This document shows, piece by piece, positions 18,140 to 26,040 of a DNA stretch of 64,000 nucleotides. Made by a program: the position numbers and the translations under genes. Within the stretch, counting starts at the first letter, position 1. The number at the start of each line of letters is the position of its first letter. The notes under the pieces are model-generated. The model saw nothing but the letters and a program-made list of their open reading frames with translations. It was not told the origin of the DNA and made no database searches. The stretch comes from Klebsiella aerogenes KCTC 2190. GTDB taxonomy: Bacteria > Pseudomonadota > Gammaproteobacteria > Enterobacterales > Enterobacteriaceae. The DNA lies in contig NC_015663.1 of assembly GCF_000215745.1 (NCBI RefSeq), positions 248,001 to 312,000 on the forward strand, in the 5' to 3' direction.

Positions 18140-19027
18140 ATGAAGCTTAATGAACTTCTGGCGTTCGTTACTGTTGTGGAAACGGGGAATATCACCCTGG
18201 CGGCAGAACGTCTGAATCGAGTGCAATCCAGTATTTCCCATCGGATACGCAGCCTGGAAAGTAGCCTGGATGCCACGCTATTAGACAGGAAGAACGAGGG
18301 GTGCATCCCAACCGAGCAGGGAAAGATATTATATGAATATGCCCTCAAAATGCTTAACCTGGCGGATGATTGCAAACACAACATTACCCTTTCAAAAAGA
18401 CGCCGATTAACGATTAAAATCGGCATCATTGAATGTTTGCCGCCCTATGTTATCAGCGCATTGATTGATTCAGGCCATGACTTAGGCTGGGATATTGATG
18501 TTTCAATCGGCAATACCAGCAGTTTACTTAATGCTTTCGATAGACACGAATATGATGCGGTCATTATTGGCGCGGGCTTCTCCTCCCCACAGCATACGCG
18601 CGCTATGTTGCTCACTAGTGAGTTAGTGATTATCACCGCGAAAGATCATCCAGCCATCACCGCGACCTCCGCTCTGGATGACAATGTCTTTTTATTGAGT
18701 AGTAAAAAATGCGCAACTTCAACGCGCAATCTGGATATGTTATTCCGTGAAGGCAACATTACTCCCAGGCGCGTCGTGGAGTGCGGCTCTTACCCGGTGC
18801 TGTTCTCAAATATCGCCGATGGCAAAGGGGTCTCGCTGGTGCTGCGTTGCTCAATCAGCGATGAGATCCAGCAAAAAATAAAAATCCATCCATTAACAGG
18901 TGAATTTAATGATTTCGGAATTGAGCTGCTCTGCCGCCCTGAGGGCGCCCATTTCGATTTGCAGCAGTTGAACCTCATGGTGGCATCCGTATTTCAGGAT
19001 CCACGGCTGCGTGAGACTGGCTATTAA
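18140..19027 (+). CDS. LysR-family transcriptional regulator
   Basis: 295 aa. The N-terminal winged helix (LNELLAFVTVVETGNITLAAERLNRVQSSISHRI...) is of LysR type, followed by a two-lobed effector domain. It is divergent from the MFS pump and probably controls it, and possibly itself, through the 229-bp spacer. The 3' end overlaps the end of the convergent metallo-hydrolase gene by 53 bp, so the two transcripts are complementary at their ends. Confidence 0.88.
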   Translation: MKLNELLAFVTVVETGNITLAAERLNRVQSSISHRIRSLESSLDATLLDRKNEGCIPTEQGKILYEYALKMLNLADDCKHNITLSKRRRLTIKIGIIECLPPYVISALIDSGHDLGWDIDVSIGNTSSLLNAFDRHEYDAVIIGAGFSSPQHTRAMLLTSELVIITAKDHPAITATSALDDNVFLLSSKKCATSTRNLDMLFREGNITPRRVVECGSYPVLFSNIADGKGVSLVLRCSISDEIQQKIKIHPLTGEFNDFGIELLCRPEGAHFDLQQLNLMVASVFQDPRLRETGY

Positions 19028-19865
19028 TTCCGTCCGCCGGGATAATTTGATAGCCGGACGAGCATTTTTTAATCCTGGCGAAACCTGCTGTATCAAAATG
19101 CATCCCGGCAACCAGTATCTGTTCAGCGCAGACCTTTTCAAGAAGGCGAATGCGCGTCTCCTGCGCCAAAAGCGGGTCGAAGTCGAAGGCTATTGTGACC
19201 TCGGGGTCTAATAGCTGAATATGGGGAAAATGCACAATATCCCCCCACACTAATACGCGTTCTATGCTTCCAGAGAGGAGATACCCCGTATGGCCTGGCG
19301 TATGTCCTTTTAATGCCAGGGCACTGATACCAGCAAACACCTCGCCTTCATCAATCAGCCGTAAACGATGCTGATATTGTTTAAACACGCTGCGCGCGAA
19401 CATAACATTACCTTTAACGCGTTCACTGGCCGTAACCAAATTACGGTCATCTTCGAGATAACTGAATTCATCTTGAGGTATTATCAATTCAGCATGAGGA
19501 AATACCGCGTCTTGCTGCGAATTAATTAAGCCACCGATGTGATCGGGATGCGCATGGGTCAACAGTACGGCGTCAATATCCTCTGGTTTGACGCCAAGTT
19601 TAGCCAGATTATTGATCAGTTGGCCTCCCCACCCCTTAACGCCGCCAGCGCCGCTATCGATCAGGATATTCATCCCGGCTTGTTGTACCAGAAAGGTGTT
19701 TATGTTGACCGCATTCGGTTGTGCGATACGGGCGTTAGCCTGGATGTTTCTGCACTCGTCTTCATCAATTTTGGTTAACAGGCCAAAACCTACCTGCAAA
19801 TAGCCATCGCTTACGGCAGTAACGCGCATATCGCCGAGGACTATACTGGGAAAAGTAGTATTCAT
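18975..19865 (-). CDS. MBL-fold metallo-hydrolase
   Basis: A 296-aa enzyme of the metallo-beta-lactamase fold. The dinuclear metal motif THAHPDHIGG (His104, His106, Asp108, His109) is present, followed by GHTPGHTGYLL and a later metal-binding GDIVH. The family includes lactonases such as AHL quorum-quenchers, and the substrate here is unknown. There is no signal peptide. ATG at 19865. Its last 53 bp overlap the LysR gene on the other strand. Confidence 0.85.
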   Translation of the reverse strand: MNTTFPSIVLGDMRVTAVSDGYLQVGFGLLTKIDEDECRNIQANARIAQPNAVNINTFLVQQAGMNILIDSGAGGVKGWGGQLINNLAKLGVKPEDIDAVLLTHAHPDHIGGLINSQQDAVFPHAELIIPQDEFSYLEDDRNLVTASERVKGNVMFARSVFKQYQHRLRLIDEGEVFAGISALALKGHTPGHTGYLLSGSIERVLVWGDIVHFPHIQLLDPEVTIAFDFDPLLAQETRIRLLEKVCAEQILVAGMHFDTAGFARIKKCSSGYQIIPADGINSQSHAAVDPEIRMPP

Positions 19866-19997
19866 CGTTTACTCATCAGTATCAGTGTAATCGCCAAAAA
19901 CAGCCTCCATTATTAGAGGCTCTCACCGCTATGCTCTAACGGATAATTTCGATATCACCATCGATATTGTTGATTGCCGCTGACCGAAGCCCCCTTC

Positions 19998-20086
19998 CCC
20001 CACCTGCTACGCTTACTACTCCATTCCATAAAAAAGGTTCAACCATGAATATTGATTTATCGGGGAAAGTCGCGCTGGTGACGGCA
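19998..20086. repeat. 89-bp duplication, left copy (promoter-proximal start of the SDR gene)
   Basis: 88 of 89 bases match 21624-21712; the only difference is T at 20038 against C at 21664. It contains a start codon at 20045 and the first 14 codons of the SDR gene, after which the frame runs into unrelated sequence. It marks the left border of an AT-rich insertion. Confidence 0.95.
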
Positions 20087-20161
20087 ACAAAATATGAGTT
20101 CAAAACCTGTTCATATAAATGTAGACTATCCCTGCTAATGCTTTCAATGGATGCCAATTGA
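20045..20161 (+). pseudogene. Truncated 5' copy of the short-chain dehydrogenase gene
   Basis: The first 14 codons (MNIDLSGKVALVTA) are the same as in the intact SDR gene at 21671. The frame then continues with unrelated codons (TKYEFKTCSYK...) to a stop at 20159-20161. It lacks the rest of the Rossmann glycine motif and cannot be functional. The duplicated leader could still drive transcription into the small membrane protein gene that follows. Confidence 0.8.
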
Positions 20162-20487
20162 TGAAAACAAACATTACTGAAAAAGATTTGGTTGATAACG
20201 GTTTTAGTGATAAGAACATATCCCGTCTGAAAGAAATCCTGTCCCGACAGGAAAACTCTGGTGAATCATTAACGACATTAATTACTGACCTAAGAAAACG
20301 TTTTTACGCGGGAGCCCTCTGTTTAGCTTTACTATTTTCGTTAGCTATTTTCGCACTAATCTTCTATCCCATAGCAGTGGGTTTAAGCTATATACCCGCG
20401 ATGATTATAGGGATAGCTATCATTTATTACGTTATCCCGTTAGACCTCTCATGGAAGGCCTGGAGATTTGTTAAGGGTTCGAAATGA
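20161..20487 (+). CDS. Small two-span membrane protein, possible immunity partner of the DUF4225 protein
   Basis: A 108-aa protein that I do not recognise from a named family. The N-terminal ~45 residues are charged and helical (ITEKDLVDNGFSDKNISRLKEIL), followed by two strongly hydrophobic segments (~49-70 and ~73-92) and a short basic tail WRFVKGSK. ATG at 20161; no strong Shine-Dalgarno. It is convergent with the DUF4225 gene, only 7 bp separating the two stops. That resembles pore-forming colicin/immunity pairs, where the small membrane immunity protein is encoded on the opposite strand. The role is inference from arrangement. Base composition is more AT-rich than the flanks. Confidence 0.6.
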   Translation: MKTNITEKDLVDNGFSDKNISRLKEILSRQENSGESLTTLITDLRKRFYAGALCLALLFSLAIFALIFYPIAVGLSYIPAMIIGIAIIYYVIPLDLSWKAWRFVKGSK

Positions 20488-20494
20488 AAATTGT

Positions 20495-21307
20495 TCAATT
20501 TCGACCATGTTGTATTTCATAAATGTTATTCCCTATCTGTAGTCCTTTCCAACCAGCACCTGTACCTTTAATTACAAGGGCTGCACGACTCATGGCCGAG
20601 ACTTTCCGATAGAAATCAGGTGCGGTATATCGATATAACCGCCAGACGTCCGGTTTTAACGTGAGCTTGAAAAGTCCATAGTATGATGTTGCTAGATCAA
20701 CGAACTGGTATGCTAAAAGACCGAGCTTGCGATCAAACCCTAGAAATTGTGCTGAATTTTCATAAGCATCTCGCATAAGATTCGAAGGATTATCTGAACC
20801 GGAGAGCTTCTGGACACCCTCTGCGACAGACGAAACGCCATTGAGAAATAAAGTTGCTCCCGCAAGCATTCCTATAACGTTACCGGTTGGCAACGATGTG
20901 GCAAACACGCCAGTTCCAGCAACCATTTGCAGTCCAGCCACCACCACACCTATTCCATCGATGATATAGCTGGCCACCTTTCTATTCTCTTGATATATTT
21001 TAACTGAAGCAGCGACTACAGACTCCCCTGTTCTTAACATGCGGTCCTGTATTTTAAGATTATTTCTTTCTTCAATAAGATTACGAATGTAATGTTGACA
21101 TTCTTCATTACTAGCGCTGCTTTTAATAAAAAGTAATTGTTGGTGCGCAAAGTTTTTTACTTCCTCCTGAAATCTTATACGTGTAAGTGCATCGCTTAAA
21201 TGAAAAGCAGACACGGCCACAGCTGTATTCATCAAGCTATTAGCTTCCATTGCGGCCAAAGTAGAAAAATAAGTTGAGAAACGATAATTGCCAATATAAA
21301 TATCCAT
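20495..21307 (-). CDS. DUF4225 domain protein
   Basis: A 270-aa protein resembling DUF4225 proteins of enterobacteria. An N-terminal helical part rich in Glu/Arg/Asn (~40-110) leads to a hydrophobic helical hairpin (VASYIIDGIGVVVAGLQMV at ~111-129 and GNVIGMLAGATLFLNGVSSV at ~142-161). The C-terminal block LLAYQFVDLATSYYGLFKLTLKPDVWRLYRY is the family hallmark as I recall it. There is no signal peptide. ATG at 21307 with AAGGA seven bases upstream. The family function is not established; a membrane-inserting toxin is my hypothesis from the hairpin and the convergent membrane partner. It lies inside the insertion bounded by 89-bp repeats. Confidence 0.7.
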   Translation of the reverse strand: MDIYIGNYRFSTYFSTLAAMEANSLMNTAVAVSAFHLSDALTRIRFQEEVKNFAHQQLLFIKSSASNEECQHYIRNLIEERNNLKIQDRMLRTGESVVAASVKIYQENRKVASYIIDGIGVVVAGLQMVAGTGVFATSLPTGNVIGMLAGATLFLNGVSSVAEGVQKLSGSDNPSNLMRDAYENSAQFLGFDRKLGLLAYQFVDLATSYYGLFKLTLKPDVWRLYRYTAPDFYRKVSAMSRAALVIKGTGAGWKGLQIGNNIYEIQHGRN

Positions 21308-21623
21308 TATCAATCCTTACTGCATGTGGCTATTTTATTTAACCTAACATGATTCAGCTGTCTTGTAGAACAAAATTGTAAAGCCAGACAGGACTCCCTC
21401 ACCTATTTAAATCATCACGTGAATGATTAATGGCGTTTATAATCACCCCGATATATATATTAATAGCGTAAAAGCAGCACATTCAGAAAAAATTAATATA
21501 AATTAATACGCATCACCGCATTAGTAATATTTAAAAACATTTCATTTTTAGAACCTAATGTTAATTCTCTATATTACCCCACAACAACCCTCAAACTTCC
21601 TTCCCCGCCCCCATCAGCGCAAT
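21308..21623. other. AT-rich spacer at the right end of the insertion
   Basis: This very AT-rich stretch upstream of the DUF4225 gene has no plausible ORF. It probably holds that gene's promoter and the right junction of the inserted segment, immediately before the second 89-bp copy. Confidence 0.6.
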
Positions 21624-21712
21624 CCCCACCTGCTACGCTTACTACTCCATTCCATAAAAAAGGCTCAACCATGAATATTGATTTATCGGGGAAAGTCGCG
21701 CTGGTGACGGCA
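21624..21712. repeat. 89-bp duplication, right copy
   Basis: Partner of 19998-20086, one mismatch. This copy is continuous with the intact SDR gene (start 21671) and carries its leader and first 14 codons. Confidence 0.95.
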
Positions 21713-22465
21713 TCCACGGCCGGCATCGGTTATGCCATTGCCAAAGGGATGGCGGCCAGCGGCGCGGAAGTGATTATCAACGGCCGCAGCGAACATAGCG
21801 TTAATGCGGCGATGGCACGGCTGCAACAGGAGGTGCCGGGATTCCGGCCCTATCCCGCGGTGGCCGATCTCAGTGATGCCGCGGGCGTCGGCCAACTGCT
21901 GCAGGCGGTAAATGAAGTCGATATCCTGGTGAATAACGCCGGTATTTACGGCCCGCAGGATTTTTACGCCACCGATGACGCCACCTGGGAAAACTACTGG
22001 CAAACCAACGTGATGTCCGGCGTTCGCCTGTCACGCGCGCTGTTGCCCGCCATGGTGCGTAAAGGCTGGGGTCGGGTGGTCTTTATCTCCTCCGAATCGG
22101 CACGCAATATTCCCGCCGACATGATCCACTACGGCGTAACCAAAACCGCGCAACTGTCGCTGGCGCGCGGGCTGGCGAAATACGTCGCCGGCAGCGGCGT
22201 CACTGTAAACAGCGTGCTGCCCGGCCCAACCCTTTCTGACGGTTTTGCCGAAATGATGAAAGATGAGGTCACGCGAACCGGCAAGCCGCTGGAACAACTG
22301 GCGAAAGAGTTTGTCATGGCGCAACGCCCCGCTTCGGTTATTCAGCGCGCGGCCTCGGTGGACGAGGTGGCCAATATGGTGGTCTACGTCTGTTCGCCGC
22401 AGGCATCCGCCACCTCCGGCGCCGCGCTGCGGGTCGATGGCGGCGTAGTCGATGATATTGTCTGA
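21671..22465 (+). CDS. Short-chain dehydrogenase/reductase (SDR)
   Basis: A 264-aa classical SDR oxidoreductase using NAD(P). The cofactor motif TASTAGIG (residues 13-20) stands in for TGxxxGIG, followed by NNAG, the catalytic serine in FISSES, and YGVTK (YxxxK). The C-terminus SGAALRVDGG is typical. The substrate is unknown. Its first 42 coding bases and leader are duplicated 1.6 kb upstream. A strong hairpin terminator follows at 22481. The gene appears intact. Confidence 0.88.
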   Translation: MNIDLSGKVALVTASTAGIGYAIAKGMAASGAEVIINGRSEHSVNAAMARLQQEVPGFRPYPAVADLSDAAGVGQLLQAVNEVDILVNNAGIYGPQDFYATDDATWENYWQTNVMSGVRLSRALLPAMVRKGWGRVVFISSESARNIPADMIHYGVTKTAQLSLARGLAKYVAGSGVTVNSVLPGPTLSDGFAEMMKDEVTRTGKPLEQLAKEFVMAQRPASVIQRAASVDEVANMVVYVCSPQASATSGAALRVDGGVVDDIV

Positions 22466-22480
22466 ATTACCCCGCTAAGC

Positions 22481-22503
22481 AAAGGGAGCAAAGCTCCCCT
22501 TTC
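22481..22503 (+). terminator. Terminator of the SDR gene
   Basis: AAAGGGAGC pairs with GCTCCCCTTT around an AAA loop, starting 15 bp after the stop codon. Confidence 0.75.
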
Positions 22504-22636
22504 TCACCTGCAGTTGCGCTATTTAGCGCTAAATAGCTCAAAAGGTTTAAAACACGCCGCGATGTCGCACAAAGTGAACAGGAAGTCACATTCACGATAT
22601 TTATCATTGCTGTTTTGAACATAAATAGTGGTGTTA

Positions 22637-23245
22637 ATGTCTGTCATCAGAAGCTTACTTTTCTTTCTCGGCGCAGCGGCGGCTTCCGCCATCGCGGTAC
22701 TTTGTCTATGGATGGATATCCGGGTGTTTGGCAACGATATCCCGGAGATTTCGCTCACCGAGGTAGTGCAGGAGGGCGTGCTGGCGGTAATCGTGCTGAT
22801 GCACTTCCTGCTGGCGAAAAAATATGAGCTCCTGCGCTACTGTAATATCCTCGTTGGCGGCTTCTTCCTGGCGATGCTGATCCGCGAACTGGATGCGCTG
22901 TTTGATCTTATTACTCACGGTAGCTGGGTGTGGTTCGCGCTGGCAACGACGATAGCCGCGCTAATCGCTCCGCTGCGCCACGCTCGTCAAACGCTGTCGC
23001 AACTGGCGCAATACACCCGCACGCCTTACTACGGCATGATGATAAGCGGCCTGCTGGCGATTCTGGTCTTCTCACGGCTGTTCGGCATGCATGGCTTATG
23101 GTATGCCGTACTCGATGAAAACTACGCGCGGGTGGTGAAAAACACCGTTGAAGAGGGTAGCGAGTCGTTCGGCTATATGCTTTGTCTGACCGCCTCAATT
23201 GGCTACTACTGCTACTTCCGCTATCAGGCGCGGCAGAAAAGCTAA
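22637..23245 (+). CDS. Multi-span inner-membrane protein of unknown function
   Basis: 202 aa with about five hydrophobic segments (SLLFFLGAAAASAIAVLCLWM at the N-terminus, VLAVIVLMHFLL, ILVGGFFLAMLI, WVWFALATTIAALIA, MMISGLLAILVFSRLF, and a last one near LCLTASIGYYCYF). I cannot assign a family. The ATG at 22637 (MSVIRSLL) is preferred over GTG codons at 22628 and 22631, but none has a good Shine-Dalgarno. Flanked on both sides by hairpins, it appears monocistronic. Confidence 0.7.
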   Translation: MSVIRSLLFFLGAAAASAIAVLCLWMDIRVFGNDIPEISLTEVVQEGVLAVIVLMHFLLAKKYELLRYCNILVGGFFLAMLIRELDALFDLITHGSWVWFALATTIAALIAPLRHARQTLSQLAQYTRTPYYGMMISGLLAILVFSRLFGMHGLWYAVLDENYARVVKNTVEEGSESFGYMLCLTASIGYYCYFRYQARQKS

Positions 23246-23253
23246 TCCACTGC

Positions 23254-23280
23254 GCCGCCAGAATGTCGCATTCTGGCGGC
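23254..23280. terminator. Hairpin between convergent genes
   Basis: A perfect 12-bp stem GCCGCCAGAATG/CATTCTGGCGGC with a TCG loop lies between the membrane protein gene (+) and the PheC-like gene (-). It lacks a strong T-run but is well placed as a shared terminator. Confidence 0.6.
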
Positions 23281-23295
23281 AGCGCGAATCATGAA

Positions 23296-24057
23296 TTACC
23301 CCTGAATTTTCCACTTCCGCTTGAGCACATTTTTGTCCTGGCTATCCAGCCAGTGGTTCACTTTCTCAAGCAGCGCCGGATTATCCTTATTCATCATATA
23401 AACCTTATAGCTGGCGGTGCCGGGGAACGGCGTCTCATTCGCCACGCAGAACACGCCGGGCTCCTTGCTCTGGTAGTAATCCCCTTCTATCAGGTCGGTC
23501 ACCATCATATCGGCCGTTTTTTGCCGCAGCGCCTGCAGATTATCGACATTGTTCTGCACGCGGATGATCTGCGCATGCTTGATATGCTCATCAACGAAAC
23601 TTTGGTTGGTACCGCCGGGGTTCACAATCACCTTCACATTCGGCTGGTCGATTTTTTCAAGGCTGCCGAGCGCTGACGCGGCGCTGCAGTTCGCCAGCGC
23701 GATTTTACCATTGGCCACCACCGGATGGCTCAGGGAGAAATCTTTTGCCCGTGCCGCCGTCTCCGTTACGCCTCCCATCGCGATATCAAACTTATCGGCT
23801 TTTAAATCAGTCGATAACGTTGGCCAGCTGGTGATAATAAACGTCACCTTCACTCCCAGCGTTTTACCCAGATCGTGCGCCATATCGACGTCATAGCCGA
23901 TAAGTTCGCCGGCGCCGTTATGAAAGGCCAACGGCGCGTAGTCCCCCGGCACGCCGACTTTTAACTCGCCGCTTTGTTGAATTGACTGCATATCGCGCGC
24001 CTGGGCGCCGCAGGCTATCACCGCCGCCATCAGGGCCACACCCAACTTTAACTTCAT
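23296..24057 (-). CDS. Periplasmic PheC-like cyclohexadienyl dehydratase / solute-binding protein
   Basis: 253 aa with an N-terminal signal peptide (residues 1-20, cleavage after AQA) and the type II periplasmic binding fold (SBP_bac_3). The blocks DIAMGGVTETAARAKDFS, LEKIDQPNVKVIVNPGGTN and ADMMVTDLIEG closely follow Pseudomonas PheC, the periplasmic cyclohexadienyl (prephenate/arogenate) dehydratase. That makes a lyase at least as likely as an amino-acid transporter subunit. No permease or ATPase gene accompanies it. AAGGA lies upstream of the ATG at 24057. It follows the acetyltransferase gene by 10 bp. Confidence 0.75.
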   Translation of the reverse strand: MKLKLGVALMAAVIACGAQARDMQSIQQSGELKVGVPGDYAPLAFHNGAGELIGYDVDMAHDLGKTLGVKVTFIITSWPTLSTDLKADKFDIAMGGVTETAARAKDFSLSHPVVANGKIALANCSAASALGSLEKIDQPNVKVIVNPGGTNQSFVDEHIKHAQIIRVQNNVDNLQALRQKTADMMVTDLIEGDYYQSKEPGVFCVANETPFPGTASYKVYMMNKDNPALLEKVNHWLDSQDKNVLKRKWKIQG

Positions 24058-24067
24058 CTTAAATTCC

Positions 24068-24853
24068 TTATGATTTCATCTTCATGCCGCCAGAGACTAC
24101 GGTTTTCACCACCGTTGCCGTCAGCTTTGGTAGCGCAAGCGGCGTGAGTTCACCTTGCTCCTGCGCATGACGCAGTAATTCACAAAAGCGCGCCACCTCG
24201 TTCACCGGAAACATAGCAATATCCTGTGCAGAATATTGCCACCAGCGCAGCGCTAACAGCTGCTCAACAATCGGTTCGGCAAAACGATATTTGATGAGCT
24301 TCGCCGGGTTCCCGCCAACCATGGTATACGGGGCAACATCTTTCACCACCAGCGCGTTGGCGGCGATAACCGCGCCATCGCCAATGGTAATCCCCTGCGC
24401 CAACGTCACGTTTTGTCCAATCCAGACATCATTGCCAATCACGATGGGGCGCGTCTGTTTTTCAAAAGCGTAAAAATGGTTTTCCCGTCCGTTATCCGCT
24501 GCCAGGGTTTCCATTAGCGCTGAATGACGGGCGTAAAAAACCGGGCTGGAGCTTGCCCACTCTAAGGGATGACGATCGCCTAATACCTGTAATCTATCAG
24601 CGATTGAGGTGTAGCGCCCAACCTGAATAAACGCCGGCAACAACGTACGGGTGTAACTGAAAGCCCCCAGCGAAGCCAACCGCTCGCCACAGCGCCCCCA
24701 ATAGGTGGTATAAGGTTCAGTGCATAAATTTTCTGGTACTTCAATTGGTTGCTCATCACGATAAAACGGATGGTCGCAAACCAGCCTCTGCCCGCCGAGG
24801 AAAATACGCTGACTTTGTAATAACGATCTTATTTCGCCAAATGCGATTTTCAT
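24068..24853 (-). CDS. Hexapeptide-repeat acetyltransferase (CatB/xenobiotic acyltransferase type)
   Basis: 261 aa, a left-handed beta-helix enzyme. Repeats are visible in IVIGNDVWIGQNVTLAQGITIGDGAVIAANALVVKDV, followed by the loop YTMVGGNPAKLIKYRF common to acetyltransferases that use acetyl-CoA. The fold includes chloramphenicol/streptogramin acetyltransferases, but the substrate cannot be read. ATG at 24853. It is the first gene of a two-gene unit with the PheC-like protein and is divergent from the RpiR regulator. Confidence 0.8.
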   Translation of the reverse strand: MKIAFGEIRSLLQSQRIFLGGQRLVCDHPFYRDEQPIEVPENLCTEPYTTYWGRCGERLASLGAFSYTRTLLPAFIQVGRYTSIADRLQVLGDRHPLEWASSSPVFYARHSALMETLAADNGRENHFYAFEKQTRPIVIGNDVWIGQNVTLAQGITIGDGAVIAANALVVKDVAPYTMVGGNPAKLIKYRFAEPIVEQLLALRWWQYSAQDIAMFPVNEVARFCELLRHAQEQGELTPLALPKLTATVVKTVVSGGMKMKS

Positions 24854-24932
24854 TTTTCACCCTTTCCTGTCCAGCGTAATGTCGTCACCCAGCCAGCACA
24901 CCTCCTATTGATAGCATCCATGCTTTATCCAC

Positions 24933-24969
24933 ATCACAAAATGTTAATGAAATGTTTTTGTTTTGTGAT
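24933..24969. repeat. Inverted repeat ATCACAAAA / TTTTGTGAT
   Basis: Perfect 9-bp arms at 24933-24941 and 24961-24969, in the divergent spacer between the acetyltransferase and RpiR genes. Possibly a regulator site. Neither arm alone satisfies the full CRP consensus. Confidence 0.5.
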
Positions 24970-25057
24970 GCACAACCAGGATTCATTGCACCTTATTTGT
25001 GCAATGAATAACCAAATCCTACGCTCAGGATCCGCACACTTCCCAATAGATTAGCGT

Positions 25058-25086
25058 TATTGCGGGAAATACTATTTCCCGCAATA
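25058..25086. promoter_or_regulatory. 29-bp perfect palindrome, candidate operator of the RpiR regulator
   Basis: The arm TATTGCGGGAAATA is followed by one central base (C at 25072) and its exact complement. It lies 77 bp upstream of the regulator's chosen start and about 200 bp from the divergent acetyltransferase. With no T-run next to it, an operator is more likely than a terminator. RpiR/MurR regulators bind palindromes of this general kind. Confidence 0.65.
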
Positions 25087-25162
25087 GCTGGCACACATCG
25101 TGCTTTGTTAATTGAGTATCAGAATTCTGTTAAATGAGAGCGAACTATCATTAAGGGCAGAG

Positions 25163-26029
25163 ATGAACGATAGCAACGGCTTGTTTCACATTATTGAATC
25201 CACTTTCAGCCAGCTCACGCCGAGCGAAAAGCGTATTGGCAGCTGGCTGTTAAGCCATCGGGAGCATATCCCGTTTGAGACCGCCGACAGCATTGCGCAG
25301 GCCACCGGCACCAGCGGGATAACCGTAGGCCGCTATCTGCGCAAGCTGGGCTATCGCAATCTCGATGACGTGAAGCACAGCCTGAAGGAGCCCGCTTCAA
25401 CACCCTACCGCCAGTGGGGAGTGATTGACCGGCTTGACTCCTGGTCACAGCAGCAGGCGCAGCCGGATCGCGCCAGCCTGTCGTTGCAGATGGAGCTGGA
25501 TGCCATTCGCTATGTCTATCAACTGGCGCAGGAACCGACCTTCGCCCGCGTCAGTCAACGCATCGCCGAGGCCGACGCGGTTATCATCATTGGCATTCAG
25601 TCGACCCGCGGCATCGCCAACACATTCTTCAGCCATCTGGAATACCTGCGCCCGCGCGTGACCTACGCCGACGGCAGTTCCGGTAGCTGGCTGGAATCAT
25701 TGAATTCTGAATACCAGCGCCCCTATGTGGTGCTGACCGATACCCGCGCTTACTCCGTCGCCGCGCGCCAGTTTTGCCGGGTCGCCTGCGAACGCGGGGT
25801 TGCCACCGCGCTGGTCACCGATATCTGGTGTCCGTGGGCGCGCGACTATCCGGTTGATTTACTACAGGTAAAAACCGATACCGGCCACTTCTGGGATTCG
25901 CTGGCGCCGATCGGTTGCCTTTTTAATCTGCTGCTCTCCGCGGTGGTGGAACGGCTGGGGCCGAGCCTCTCCAGCCGCCTTGCCGCGAACCGCGCGCTGC
26001 AGCAGGAATTTGGTCAGTTTGAACGTTAA
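25163..26029 (+). CDS. RpiR/MurR-family transcriptional regulator
   Basis: 288 aa. N-terminal RpiR helix-turn-helix (FSQLTPSEKRIGSWLLSH...TADSIAQATGTSGITVGRYLRKLGY) and C-terminal SIS sugar-isomerase fold (VIIIGIQSTRGIANTFFSHLEYL, YVVLTDTRAYS). ATG at 25163 has AAGGG six bases before it; a TTG at 25112 is less likely. ddpX starts 11 bp after the stop, so the regulator is probably cotranscribed with the ddp operon. SIS domains usually sense phosphosugars or amino-sugar derivatives, which would suit cell-wall breakdown products, but the effector is not known. Confidence 0.85.
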   Translation: MNDSNGLFHIIESTFSQLTPSEKRIGSWLLSHREHIPFETADSIAQATGTSGITVGRYLRKLGYRNLDDVKHSLKEPASTPYRQWGVIDRLDSWSQQQAQPDRASLSLQMELDAIRYVYQLAQEPTFARVSQRIAEADAVIIIGIQSTRGIANTFFSHLEYLRPRVTYADGSSGSWLESLNSEYQRPYVVLTDTRAYSVAARQFCRVACERGVATALVTDIWCPWARDYPVDLLQVKTDTGHFWDSLAPIGCLFNLLLSAVVERLGPSLSSRLAANRALQQEFGQFER

Positions 26030-26040
26030 GGAAATTTTCG

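Noticed and set aside
19998-21712. Insertion sequence with target-site duplication
   Set aside because: No transposase, no terminal inverted repeats, and 89 bp is far too long for a target duplication.
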